Counted from the stretch's first letter, positions 22,340 through 30,514 are shown. The stretch: DNA of 61,637 bases from Roseovarius sp. UBA6167 (GCA_002428225.1 DIUD01000038.1:1-61637); one strand, 5' to 3'. Made by a program: numbers and translations. Notes: generated by a model from the sequence alone, not told the origin.

Positions 22340-23119
22340 TCAGAACGTCGCGTTGAACGCCCCGCCATCGAGCAGGATGTTCTGGCCGATGATGAACCCG
22401 GCTTGCTGGCTGCACAAAAAGGCGCAAGCGGCACCGAACTCCTCGGGCGTGCCATAGCGGCCTGCCGGAATGGTCGCCGCGCGGCGCGCGCGCGCCTCCT
22501 CCAGGGCAATGCCCTCGCGCGCGGCGACGCCCTGATCGAGCGACACCGCGCGGTCGGTGGCGTGGATGCCGGGCAGCAGGTTGTTCATCACCACGCCCCG
22601 CCCCGCCACCTGCCGCGCGGTGCCCGCCACATAGCCGGTAAGCCCGGCGCGCGCCGCGTTCGAGAGACCTAGGATCGGAATGGGCGACTTTACCGATTGC
22701 GAGGTGATGTTGACCACCCGGCCCCAGCCGCGCGCCATCATCCCCGGCACCAGCGCCTTGATAAGCGCGATCGGGGCAAGCATGTTGGCGTCGAGCGCGG
22801 CGATGAAATCCTCGCGCTCCCAGTCCGTCCACATCCCCGGCGGCGGGCCGCCCGCGTTGTTGACGAGGATATCGACATCGCCCGCCGCCTCGAGCAGCGC
22901 CGCGCGCCCCGCCTCGGTCGAGACATCGGCGGCGACGGTCACCACCTCGACCCCGAACCCGGCGCGGATCACCGCGGCCGACGCCTCAAGCGCCTCGGCC
23001 CCGCGCGCATTCATCACCAGATCGGCACCCGCCTCTGCAAGCGCGCGCGCGCAGCCCAGACCAAGGCCCTTGGAGGACGCACAGACCAGCGCCCTTTTGC
23101 CACGAATTCCAAGATCCAT
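22340..23119 (-). CDS. SDR-family oxidoreductase with atypical active site
   Basis: A 259-residue short-chain dehydrogenase/reductase-like protein. The nucleotide loop reads ASSKGLGLG (14-22), a variant of TGxxxGIG; NNAG is at about 87-90, and INITSQS-type residues precede the active site. At the positions of the catalytic Tyr-x-x-x-Lys, the sequence SNAARAGL offers Ser153 and Arg157 instead, so the classical proton relay is absent. The subfamily resembling BKR-like SDRs without the usual Tyr/Lys is known, so this may be natural rather than damage. The start at 23119 is supported by an aggagg ribosome site about 9 nt upstream; an upstream ATG at 23155 lacks one. Substrate unknown. Confidence 0.82.
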   Translation of the reverse strand: MDLGIRGKRALVCASSKGLGLGCARALAEAGADLVMNARGAEALEASAAVIRAGFGVEVVTVAADVSTEAGRAALLEAAGDVDILVNNAGGPPPGMWTDWEREDFIAALDANMLAPIALIKALVPGMMARGWGRVVNITSQSVKSPIPILGLSNAARAGLTGYVAGTARQVAGRGVVMNNLLPGIHATDRAVSLDQGVAAREGIALEEARARRAATIPAGRYGTPEEFGAACAFLCSQQAGFIIGQNILLDGGAFNATF

Positions 23120-23227
23120 CGCGTGTTCCTCCTGTTTCCAAGCCAGAGTTAACACCCCAACGCGCAGAATGGCCAGAGCCCTCCAGAGCCGGGCGCCGCC
23201 CGCCGGGGCGCGGGGCCGGGGCGCGCG

Positions 23228-23767
23228 CTATCCCAGCGCCCTGGCCAGACGCGGCAGGCGGGCCTTTTTCAGAAGCGGGCGCATCTGCCAGTCGCGCGCC
23301 GAGAGGGCGCGCGCCGTCTTTAGCACCTGCGCCGCCACGGCCGCGACCATCGCCGGCTGCGCCCGCCATATTCCGTGCACGAACGCATCCGGGTCGGCGC
23401 GCCACAGCCCCTCCTCGGCCAGGATGTTGCGCGGGAAATCGCGCGCGTTCAGCGTCAGGATCCCGTCCGCGTGGCCCGCGACGGCGGCCGCCAGCACATG
23501 AATATCCCCGGGGTCGGGCAGGTAAAGCCGTGCCTCCAGACCGGCCGGCACGCTCGTGCAGCCACGCGGCCAGCGCGCCGCCATGCGCGCGGCCTCGGCT
23601 TCGGCCTGCGCGCGCCCCTCGGGGCCGTGCCGCGCCGCCGTGTGCTGCCATTCCGCCAGCAGGCGCGCCGACCAGAGCGGAGCAAAGGCACCGTGGGCCG
23701 CCACCCCCAGCAGCATCTCGCGCATCACCGTGGGATAGAGCACGCAGGCGTCGAGCACGACTTTCAT
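23228..23767 (-). CDS. PIN-domain ribonuclease-like protein
   Basis: A 179-residue protein starting MKVVLDACVLYPTVMR, the PIN-domain N-terminus with the first metal-binding Asp6. Further acidic residues occur in LLAEWQHT (Glu) and in LPDPGDIHVLAAAVAGHAD and ILTLNARDFP (Asp), giving the usual acidic cluster. The C-terminal 50 residues are basic and helical. It matches a Rhodobacterales-specific PIN family often named after RSP_2648 (from memory). No antitoxin gene is adjacent. Instead the ATG overlaps the rlmI stop by 4 bp (23764-23767), so it is co-translated with an rRNA methyltransferase. An RNA-processing role rather than a toxin role is inferred from this. Confidence 0.82.
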   Translation of the reverse strand: MKVVLDACVLYPTVMREMLLGVAAHGAFAPLWSARLLAEWQHTAARHGPEGRAQAEAEAARMAARWPRGCTSVPAGLEARLYLPDPGDIHVLAAAVAGHADGILTLNARDFPRNILAEEGLWRADPDAFVHGIWRAQPAMVAAVAAQVLKTARALSARDWQMRPLLKKARLPRLARALG

Positions 23768-24963
23768 AACCGGAAGAACAGCGCCTTGAGATAGCCCGAT
23801 TCGGCCAGTTGCGGATGCAGCGGATGATCCGGCCCGGCAAAGCCCGTGTGGATGAGCGCGCCCCCCGCGCGCCCCGCGCGCCCGATGCCGCGCGTGCAGG
23901 CGGTGCGGAACCGGCCCAGGTCGGCGGCGTGCGAGCAGGAGCACAGGCCGAGATAGCCGCCCTCGGCCACCAGCCCGGCGGCCAGCCGCGCCACCCGCTC
24001 ATAGGCGCGCAACCCCTTTTCCAGCGCCGGTTTCGACGGCGCAAAGGCAGGCGGGTCGCAGATCACCACGTCGAATCGCGCGCCCTCGGCGACCAGCGCC
24101 TCCATCCCCTCGAACGCATCGCCCCGGCGGGGAACGAGGCGCCCGGCCATCCCCATGCGCGCCGCGCCCTCCATGCCCAGATCGAGCGCCGCTTGCGAGC
24201 CGTCCACGGCAAGCGCGCTTGCCGCGCCACCGGCAAGGCAGGCCAGCGAGAACCCGCCCACATGGCTGAACACGTCGAGCACCCGCGCGCCGCGCGCCAG
24301 CCGCGCGGCAAAGGCATGGTTGGGGCGTTGATCGTAATAGAGCCCGGTTTTCTGCCCGCCCGTCAGATCGGCCATGTAGATGGCCCCGTTCATCGCCACC
24401 GGCACCGGGGCATCCGGGGCGCGGCCCGCCAGAACGGCGCTTGCGTCGTCCAGCCCCTCGAGCGCGCGGGCGCGCCCCGCGGCGTTCTTGAGCACGGTTG
24501 TCACGCCCGTCACCTCCTGCACCACGGCGGCAAGATCGAACAGAACGCCCTCGGCCCAGGCCGCATTGGGCTGGATCACCGCCACCTCGCCAAACCGGTC
24601 GATCACCACGCCCGGCAGGCCATCGGCCTCGGCATGGATAAGCCGGTAGAAAGGCGCATCGAAAAGCCGTGTGCGCATCTCCCGGGCGCGGATGAGGCGG
24701 GCGCGCAGCCAGTCCCGGTCGATCCGCGCGCCCGGATCGCGGTCGAGCATCCGCGCCATGATCTTCGAGGCCGGGTTGACCGCGACCACGCCGAGCGCCG
24801 CGCGCGCCCCGTCCTCCAGCACCGCGATCGTGCCGGGGGCAAGCGCGCGCGTGCGCCGGTCGGTCACAAGCTCGTTGTCGAATACCCACGGGCTGCCATG
24901 GCGGATGGCGCGGCCATCGGTCCTGGGCAGGAGGCGGATCACGGGATAGGGGGGCGGTGTCAT
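23764..24963 (-). CDS. rlmI: 23S rRNA (cytosine(1962)-C5)-methyltransferase RlmI-like
   Basis: A 399-residue SAM-dependent RNA methyltransferase of the RlmI/RlmK family. An N-terminal PUA RNA-binding domain (about 1-80) starts with IRLLPRTDGRAIRHGSPWVFDNE. A middle domain has HAEADGLPGVVIDRF (about 110-124). The catalytic domain shows GLYYDQRPN, the SAM motif VLDVFSHVGGFSL, DPPAFAPSK, and CSCSH with the catalytic Cys. The ATG at 24963 begins MTPPPYPVIRLLP. A small hypothetical gene and glnE lie upstream on the same strand with a 115-bp gap. The exact rRNA target is inferred from the family. Confidence 0.92.
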   Translation of the reverse strand: MTPPPYPVIRLLPRTDGRAIRHGSPWVFDNELVTDRRTRALAPGTIAVLEDGARAALGVVAVNPASKIMARMLDRDPGARIDRDWLRARLIRAREMRTRLFDAPFYRLIHAEADGLPGVVIDRFGEVAVIQPNAAWAEGVLFDLAAVVQEVTGVTTVLKNAAGRARALEGLDDASAVLAGRAPDAPVPVAMNGAIYMADLTGGQKTGLYYDQRPNHAFAARLARGARVLDVFSHVGGFSLACLAGGAASALAVDGSQAALDLGMEGAARMGMAGRLVPRRGDAFEGMEALVAEGARFDVVICDPPAFAPSKPALEKGLRAYERVARLAAGLVAEGGYLGLCSCSHAADLGRFRTACTRGIGRAGRAGGALIHTGFAGPDHPLHPQLAESGYLKALFFRL

Positions 24964-25078
24964 GGCGGTCCCTTTAGGCTGTTTGAACGGTCTGGAAAAG
25001 CGCCGAATCGGTCGGGCGCGCCCGGACCGCGACACCCGCGCCCCGCCTGTCCCTTGCGCGCGGCGCGGATCGTGGCCT

Positions 25079-25366
25079 TCAAGCGTCGCGCGGACGCGGG
25101 CGCGGGCGCGACCGCCAGCCGCCCCGGCGGCGCGGGCGCGCGGCCTGCGCCAGCCCCTCGCGCAGCACGGCCGTCATCGGGTGGTCGGGATGACCGGGCG
25201 CGTGGCGCGCGACGAGCACCGCAAGCGCGGCGCGCATATCCTCGCCCTCGGGAACCGACAGCGCCCAGTCGAGAAAGATCGACCGACATTCACCCGGCCC
25301 GACCCCCTCGATCCGATAGGCCTCGGCGATCAGCCCCTTTGCATCATACGGCGCGCCCCGTGTCAT
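25079..25366 (-). CDS. Small conserved-looking hypothetical protein downstream of glnE
   Basis: A 95-residue protein that starts 3 bp after the glnE stop. The N-terminal two-thirds looks well folded and helical (DAKGLIAEAYRIEGVGPGEC, then RSIFLDWALSVPEG, ALAVLVARHAPGHPDHPM). The last about 25 residues are an Arg/Pro-rich basic tail (RPRRRGGWRSRPRPRPRD), suggesting nucleic-acid or acidic-partner contact. I recall similar short proteins next to glnE in Rhodobacteraceae but cannot name a family. Co-transcription with glnE is likely from spacing. Function unknown. Confidence 0.65.
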   Translation of the reverse strand: MTRGAPYDAKGLIAEAYRIEGVGPGECRSIFLDWALSVPEGEDMRAALAVLVARHAPGHPDHPMTAVLREGLAQAARPRRRGGWRSRPRPRPRDA

Positions 25367-25369
25367 GGC

Positions 25370-28156
25370 CTAGCCCGCCTCCTGCCCGAGCGCCCGGTCG
25401 ATCGCCCCGGCGGCGGCGCGGCACAACTCGCCCAGTCGCCGCTCCAGCGCCTCGATGCTCTCCTCGCCGGTCTCGCGCAGCAGCAGGCCCGCGCCCGCCT
25501 CACCGATCCGGTCGGGCGCAAGCACACCCCCGCCCAGCAGCCGCGCGACCATGTGCACCTGCCAGCAAAGCGCATGGGCCGCCCGCAGGTCCACGCCATC
25601 AGCCGCATCCATCCAGCCACAAGCGACCGCGCCCGCGATCCCCGCCGCCACATCGCGCGCGCCCTGCCCCGCCAGCAGATTGCCCGCCTGCGCAACGAGC
25701 TCGATCTCCATCAGCCGCCCCGGCCCGAACTTCACGTCCCACGGCCCCGCTTGCGGCTTGGCCTCGGCCACGCGGGCGCGCATATCGGTCACGGCCGCGA
25801 TCACCTCGGCGCGCGAATGCCCGTCCGGGAGAAGAGCCTTGCGGAACGCCTCGACATCGCGGGCAAGGCTCTCTTCGCCGCAGATCACCCGCGCGCGCGT
25901 CAGCGCGAGATGCTCCCACAGCCAGGCCTCCTCCTTCTGATAGTTCTGGAACGCGGGCCAGCTTGTCGCCACCGGCCCCTGATTGCCCGAGGGGCGCAGG
26001 CGCATGTCCACCTCGTAAAGCCGCCCCTCGGCCATCGGCGCGGTCAATGCGGTAATCATCGCCTGCGTGAGCCGCGCGTAATAGGGCCGGGGCGCGAGCG
26101 GGCGGCGCCCGCCCGAGGCTTCGGAGCCTTGCGCGTCGTAGATCACGATCAGGTCGAGATCGGAGCCGGCATTGAGCCGCTCCGCCCCGAGAGAGCCCAT
26201 GCCGAGCACCACCGCGCCGCGCCCCGGCGGGACCCCGTGCTTTTCGGCAAACTGCGCGATCACCACGGGCCAGAGCGCGCCGATGACCGCGCCCGCAAGA
26301 TCGGCATATTGCGCCGCCGCCGTCCCGGCATCGATGAGGCCGCGCAGGTGGTGCACGCCCACGCGGAAATGCCATTCCTTGTGCCAGCGCCGCGCCTGGT
26401 CGAGCGCGTGCTCGTAATCGGTCTCGGCCTGCATGACCCCGGCGAGTTCTGCCTCCAGCGCCGCCCGCCCCGGCCATGGCGCAAAGAAATCGCCCGCGAT
26501 CACCGCATCGAGCACGGCGGCATTGCGCGACAGATAGGCGCCCAGCGCAGGCGCGGTGCCGACTATGTCAACAAGCAGGTCAATCAGCTGCGGATTGGCG
26601 TCGAACAGCGAAAACACCTGCACCCCCGCAGGCAGCCCGCGCAGGAACCCGTCGAACGCCAGCAGCGCCTCGGCCGGATTGGCCGCACGGGCCAGCCGCG
26701 CAAGGATCTCGGGGCGCAGGCGGGCAAAGATCTGTTGCGCGCGCTCCGAGCGCAGCGCCGGATAGCCGCGCCATCGCTCGATCACCTCTTCGTCGAACGC
26801 GGCCTCGGGGGCGGGCGGCACCGTTCCGCCGGAAGATTCCTGCCGGAAGAAATCCTCGATCAACGCATCGACCGCCAGGAGCCGCTCGGTGATCTCGGCG
26901 CGCAACTCCGCCGTCTCGCGGCCCGTGAAGGCGGCGAGGCGGTCGAACTCGGCGGGGGTGCCGGGCAGGAGATGGGTCTGCGCGTCGCGCAGCATCTGCA
27001 CGCGGTGCTCGATCTCGCGGTGAAAGCGGTAATGCGAGGTCAGCGCCTCTGCGGCGTCCTGCGGCACCCAGCCCTTTTCGGCCAGCCGCGCCAGCCCCTC
27101 GACCGTGCCGCGCACCCGCAGATCGGGGTCGCGCCCGCCCGCGATGAGCTGCCGTGTCTGGGTGAAGAACTCGATCTCGCGGATACCGCCGCGCCCGAGT
27201 TTCATGTTATGCCCCTCAAGCGTGAGCGCGCCACCCAGACCCTTGTGCTCGCGGATCGCCAGCCGCATGTTGTGGGCGTCGTCGATGGCGGCAAAATCGA
27301 GATGCCGCCGCCAGACAAAGGGCCGCAGCGTGTCGATGAACCGCGCGCCCGCCGCGATGTCGCCCGCGCAGGGCCGCGCCTTGATCCACGCCGCGCGCTC
27401 CCATGTGCGCCCGAGGCTCTCGTAATAGGTCTCGGCGGCGGCCATGGCCATGCAGACGGGCGTCACGCCCGGATCGGGGCGCAGCCGCAGATCGGTGCGG
27501 AACACATAGCCCTCGGCGGTGCGGTCGTTGAGCATGGCCGCCATCCTGCGCGTGGCCCGCACGAGGCTGGCGCGCGCCTCGTGATACTCGTCGCGCCTGA
27601 ACCGCCCCTCGTCGAAAAGGCAGATCAGGTCGATGTCAGAGCTGTAATTGAGCTCATGCGCGCCCATCTTGCCCATGGCGAACACCACCATGCCCGCGCC
27701 GGTGGCCAGGTCGTCCTCGGTCATGCCGGGCAGCTTGCCGCGCCGGATCTCGGCCCCGAGCGCCGCGCGCAAGGCAAGATCGCAGGCCAGGTCGGCGAAA
27801 TCGGTGAGATGGCCGGTGACCTCTTCCAGCGACCAGGCGCCGCCCAGATCGGCAAGCGCGATCAGCAGCGCCACGCGCCGCTTGGCCATGCGCAACGCGC
27901 TTGGCAGCTTGTCGGGGGCGGTGGCGCGCAGGCTGTCTAAAAGCGCGGCAAGCGCCGCCTCGGGGGCCTCGGCGGCCTCGGTGAGCCATGCCCCCTCCTG
28001 CGCCACCAGCGACCTGAGAAACGGGCTGCACCCCGCCGCCCCCGCCACCAGATCGGCGAGCGGGGGGGCAAGGCCCGGCACATGGGCAAGCGCCTCCTGC
28101 CCCTCGGACGGCTCGAAGGGGCGCGGCAGGCGGGTCAGACGATCGGCAAGGCTCAT
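25370..28156 (-). CDS. glnE: Bifunctional glutamine synthetase adenylyltransferase/adenylyl-removing enzyme
   Basis: A 928-residue regulator that adenylylates and deadenylylates GlnA in response to PII. Two nucleotidyltransferase domains are visible. In the N-terminal removase domain, SSDIDLICLFDEG is at about residue 172, within MGAHELNYSSDIDL. In the C-terminal transferase domain, GAERLNAGSDLDLIVIYD is at about residue 660. A helical linker domain lies between (around IEHRVQMLRDAQTHLLP), and a C-terminal helical domain with the GRLMEIELVAQ motif. Length is usual. The start at 28156 follows MSLADRLTRLP. It is divergent from the small acidic gene at 28393, with a 236-bp shared control region. 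glnA and glnB are not in the window. Confidence 0.96.
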   Translation of the reverse strand: MSLADRLTRLPRPFEPSEGQEALAHVPGLAPPLADLVAGAAGCSPFLRSLVAQEGAWLTEAAEAPEAALAALLDSLRATAPDKLPSALRMAKRRVALLIALADLGGAWSLEEVTGHLTDFADLACDLALRAALGAEIRRGKLPGMTEDDLATGAGMVVFAMGKMGAHELNYSSDIDLICLFDEGRFRRDEYHEARASLVRATRRMAAMLNDRTAEGYVFRTDLRLRPDPGVTPVCMAMAAAETYYESLGRTWERAAWIKARPCAGDIAAGARFIDTLRPFVWRRHLDFAAIDDAHNMRLAIREHKGLGGALTLEGHNMKLGRGGIREIEFFTQTRQLIAGGRDPDLRVRGTVEGLARLAEKGWVPQDAAEALTSHYRFHREIEHRVQMLRDAQTHLLPGTPAEFDRLAAFTGRETAELRAEITERLLAVDALIEDFFRQESSGGTVPPAPEAAFDEEVIERWRGYPALRSERAQQIFARLRPEILARLARAANPAEALLAFDGFLRGLPAGVQVFSLFDANPQLIDLLVDIVGTAPALGAYLSRNAAVLDAVIAGDFFAPWPGRAALEAELAGVMQAETDYEHALDQARRWHKEWHFRVGVHHLRGLIDAGTAAAQYADLAGAVIGALWPVVIAQFAEKHGVPPGRGAVVLGMGSLGAERLNAGSDLDLIVIYDAQGSEASGGRRPLAPRPYYARLTQAMITALTAPMAEGRLYEVDMRLRPSGNQGPVATSWPAFQNYQKEEAWLWEHLALTRARVICGEESLARDVEAFRKALLPDGHSRAEVIAAVTDMRARVAEAKPQAGPWDVKFGPGRLMEIELVAQAGNLLAGQGARDVAAGIAGAVACGWMDAADGVDLRAAHALCWQVHMVARLLGGGVLAPDRIGEAGAGLLLRETGEESIEALERRLGELCRAAAGAIDRALGQEAG

Positions 28157-28297
28157 GGGGCCGAGTTGATAGCGGTGCCATGGCTCTGGTCAATGCGCAA
28201 TCGCAATGAAACACCTTGGAAAACCGCGCCATGACCATGAGCAGGCGCCTCGGGCAGGCGGAACTTTCAACCGCTTCAGCGCTCTCTCGGCATCCGC

Positions 28298-28334
28298 AAG
28301 GTTGCGCTACCCTCGGGCTGAAGGTTGCGCTACC
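28298..28334. repeat. Tandem near-palindromic 14-bp repeats between glnE and the small acidic gene
   Basis: AAGGTTGCGCTACC occurs at 28298-28311 and again at 28321-28334, with a 23-bp step (about two helical turns). The second copy extends to AAGGTTGCGCTACCTT, an imperfect 16-bp palindrome with AAGGT/ACCTT arms and a GCGC centre. Two copies on one face of the helix within a divergent promoter region suggest an operator. Confidence 0.45.
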
Positions 28335-28392
28335 TTCGCGGCAGTTTCAGGAACGATCCGGGCTGACAGACCCGCAACCCCAGGAGAAGCCC

Positions 28393-28581
28393 ATGGGCAT
28401 CAACACCGAACGCGACATCGAGGCCAATCTTCAGATCGGGCCGACGGATCAGGGCATGGTGCGCCTGTTCATCGAGGCGCAGGGCATCGAGATCCCGATG
28501 GATTTCGACCCCGAAGAGGCCGAGGAGATCGCCGAGGAACTCCGCGCGGCCGCCGCTGCGGCACGGCGCAAGGGGCCATAG
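28393..28581 (+). CDS. Small acidic protein (DUF6324-like)
   Basis: A 62-residue soluble, strongly acidic protein: MGINTERDIEANLQIG, then a strand-rich core (MVRLFIEAQGIEIPMDF) and an acidic helix (DPEEAEEIAEELRAAAAAAR). I think it corresponds to a small family confined to Rhodobacterales (DUF6324 in my memory), of unknown function. The start at 28393 is favoured over a longer frame beginning at 28216 because a caggag ribosome site lies 6-7 nt upstream and the extension would consist of the repeat-containing control region. It is divergent from glnE and downstream of a tandem palindromic repeat. Confidence 0.75.
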   Translation: MGINTERDIEANLQIGPTDQGMVRLFIEAQGIEIPMDFDPEEAEEIAEELRAAAAAARRKGP

Positions 28582-29000
28582 GCCGCGCTTGCCCGACCGC
28601 TGCACCCGACGCGCCGCGAGGCACTGACCGGGCAGCGGAGGGCAAAGGAACCCGTGCCCTGGCAAAATCATCAGCACGGCACGAACACACGCCCCTTGTC
28701 TCGGGGCCGCAAAACGCCTAACTCTTGGCAGTGGCGGGTGCTGCCCTTCTCGATAGCGGTTGCATTCCGGTGGCCTTAAGCAATTCCGAGGGAACTGGCT
28801 CTGTCCGGATCCTGGTCCGGTTACCCGGTGCCCACCTGTATATACAGGTCCTCGGGAATGAGAACACCGAACGGCTGCGGCGGGCCCGTCACGCAATCCC
28901 CCGTCACGCGATCTTCAGTCCGTTAACCGCAATCCGTGAATCCGCTTGGCGAGACGAGGCGCGGCATGACATACATTGCCATCTGTAATCGGGTGATCTC
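28582..29000. other. Gene-free interval ahead of the RTX gene
   Basis: A 419-bp region with no convincing gene on either strand. Its main recognisable content is the perfect palindrome at 28834-28849. The last about 60 bp before the RTX gene are AT-richer (catacattgccatctgtaat) and probably hold its promoter, but I cannot assign a confident -35/-10 pair. An open frame of 87 codons at 28725-28988 has no ribosome site and no recognisable features. Confidence 0.5.
28834..28849. promoter_or_regulatory. Perfect 16-bp palindrome upstream of the RTX gene
   Basis: ACCTGTATATACAGGT is a perfect self-complementary sequence in an otherwise GC-rich gap, 151 bp before the RTX start codon. The ACCTGT...ACAGGT arms are those of lux-box-type LuxR binding sites, but the centre is 4 bp rather than the 8 bp of the Vibrio box. 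It is probably an operator for a dimeric regulator; the regulator's identity is open. Confidence 0.5.
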
Positions 29001-30071
29001 ATGTTGTTTCTTGCCAGTTTGCTTGCTCTTGCCACCGTTTCGGCCACCGCCCTGGCGGGGATGGGAGAGATGCTCGGCGACGACGGCCCGGAAGAGGACG
29101 AGCGCATCACACCCGAGCAAGACGACGAGGCGCCGGTCGGCCCGTCCTTGCTCGACACCGCGTTTGCCGTGACGGGCGAGGATCCCGACACCTCTGATGA
29201 CCTGTCCGCTGCTGACATGCCGGCTGCTGACAAGTCCGCGACAACCGGCTGGCAGATCGTCGAGAGCGACGCCGCAGGCGACTCGATCACCGGCAGCGAT
29301 GCGCCGGAAATGATCCTCGGGCGCGACGGCGACGACACGATCGAGGCCGGCGGGGCCGACGATGAGGCGCGCGGCGGCGCGGGCGATGACGTGCTCCGGG
29401 GCGGCGCGGGCGCGGATACGCTGCACGGCGACGATGGCGACGACATGCTGGAGGGCGGGCCGGGCGATGACCGGCTGTTCGGGCACAATGGCGATGACAC
29501 GATCCTTGGCGGCGCCGGCGATGACAGCCTCGTGGGCAGCGCGGGCAACGACACGCTCCAGGGTGGCGAGGGCGATGATGCGCTGCATGGTGCGCTCGAC
29601 GATGACTGGCTGCATGGCGGGATGGGGGCGGATACGCTCTTTGGCGGTCACGGCAACGATACGGTGATCGGTATTGTGGACGATCCCGCGACCGCACGGA
29701 TCGACGATATCGACGACGGGCGCGATTTCCTCAACGGCGGCGGCGGCGATGACGTGATCCTTGCCGGGCGCGGCGATGTCGTCACCACCGGCAGCGGCGC
29801 GGATACGGTCCTGCTTGGTGACTGGCTGACGGCGGATCACCAGGCGGAGATTCTCGATTTCTCAGCCGACGATGACATGCTGATGGTGTTCTATGACGAG
29901 ACCGGGCCAGAGCCGGAAATTACCCTCGAACCTGATACCGAAAACCCCGCCGATCAGCGCCTGCTGCTCGACGGGCTCGAGATCGCGCGCATCGCGGACG
30001 CGGCGGGGGTGACGCTGGCGCATGTCACGCTGGTGCCGCAATCGGAACTGGCGGGCATCGCGCGGCTCTGA
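29001..30071 (+). CDS. RTX (hemolysin-type) calcium-binding repeat protein
   Basis: A 356-residue, extremely acidic protein. A short hydrophobic N-terminus (about 1-19) could be a signal peptide or anchor. An Asp/Glu/Ala-rich linker (about 20-95) follows. The next block (about 96-215) is built of RTX nonapeptides of the GGxGxDxLx type (for example GGAGDDVLRGGAGADTLHG), about a dozen in all, with further degenerate repeats around 235-270. The C-terminal about 90 residues (DWLTADHQAEILDFSADDD onward) resemble the capping/secretion region of roseobacterial RTX proteins. RTX blocks fold on binding extracellular calcium after type I secretion. No type I transporter genes are nearby. An N-terminal hydrophobic segment is unusual for a purely type I substrate. 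Confidence 0.85.
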   Translation: MLFLASLLALATVSATALAGMGEMLGDDGPEEDERITPEQDDEAPVGPSLLDTAFAVTGEDPDTSDDLSAADMPAADKSATTGWQIVESDAAGDSITGSDAPEMILGRDGDDTIEAGGADDEARGGAGDDVLRGGAGADTLHGDDGDDMLEGGPGDDRLFGHNGDDTILGGAGDDSLVGSAGNDTLQGGEGDDALHGALDDDWLHGGMGADTLFGGHGNDTVIGIVDDPATARIDDIDDGRDFLNGGGGDDVILAGRGDVVTTGSGADTVLLGDWLTADHQAEILDFSADDDMLMVFYDETGPEPEITLEPDTENPADQRLLLDGLEIARIADAAGVTLAHVTLVPQSELAGIARL

Positions 30072-30209
30072 GCGCGGATTTCCGCTTTCAATTCCGGCGA
30101 AATTCCCCTACTAGCGCGTATCCTTCGGGACATGCGCCCGTTGCGACCCGGACCTTGCTGGACGACGTCCCGGCTTGCGCCCGTCACATTCTGTCAAAAG
30201 GAGACCCCG

Positions 30210-30479
30210 ATGTCGATCACTGTCGAAGAAAAGGCCCGCGTCATCAAGGAATTCGCAACCAGGGAGGGCGACACCGGTTCCCCCGAGGTTCAGGTTGCGA
30301 TTCTCACCTCGCGGATCACCACCCTGACCGAGCATTTCAAGACCCACAAGAAGGACAACCACGGTCGCCGTGGCCTTCTGATGATGGTCGCGCAGCGCCG
30401 CAAGCTGCTCGATTACCTCAAGCGCAAGGAAGAGGCGCGCTATACCGACCTCATCAAGCGCCTCGGCATCCGCCGCTGA
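30210..30479 (+). CDS. rpsO: 30S ribosomal protein S15
   Basis: An 89-residue primary 16S rRNA-binding protein of the small subunit platform. The sequence is a textbook S15 (GDTGSPEVQVAILTSRI at about 21-37, HKKDNHGRRGLL at about 46-57, RYTDLIKRLGIRR at the end). The start at 30210 has an aaggaga ribosome site 5 nt upstream. It is followed by a strong terminator and then pnp, the usual rpsO-pnp order. In many bacteria S15 autoregulates its own mRNA; I see a leader of about 100 nt, but no specific structure I can defend. Confidence 0.98.
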   Translation: MSITVEEKARVIKEFATREGDTGSPEVQVAILTSRITTLTEHFKTHKKDNHGRRGLLMMVAQRRKLLDYLKRKEEARYTDLIKRLGIRR

Positions 30480-30486
30480 AACCGCA

Positions 30487-30514
30487 AACCGCGCCCCGAA
30501 CCGGGCGCGGTTTT
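30487..30514 (+). terminator. Rho-independent terminator after rpsO
   Basis: AACCGCGCCC (30487-30496), loop CGAACC and GGGCGCGGTT (30503-30512) form a perfect 10-bp stem followed by TT. It lies 8 bp after the rpsO stop and may be a partial terminator, with pnp 134 bp downstream. Confidence 0.8.

Noticed and set aside
23228..23767. PIN gene as a VapC toxin of a toxin-antitoxin pair
   Set aside because: No small antitoxin gene is adjacent; the upstream neighbour is rlmI and the protein is longer than typical VapC.
24962..27940. A 992-codon open frame on the plus strand opposite glnE
   Set aside because: High GC content leaves long antisense frames; this one is His/Arg/Gly-rich low-quality sequence and covers a gene with unmistakable GlnE motifs.
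28725..28988. An 87-codon open frame upstream of the RTX gene
   Set aside because: No ribosome site, no recognisable folding pattern, and it contains the perfect palindrome; more likely non-coding.
30071..30090. A small GCGGA/TCCGC inverted repeat after the RTX gene as a terminator
   Set aside because: The loop would be too small and the stem only about 4 bp, with a poor T-tract.
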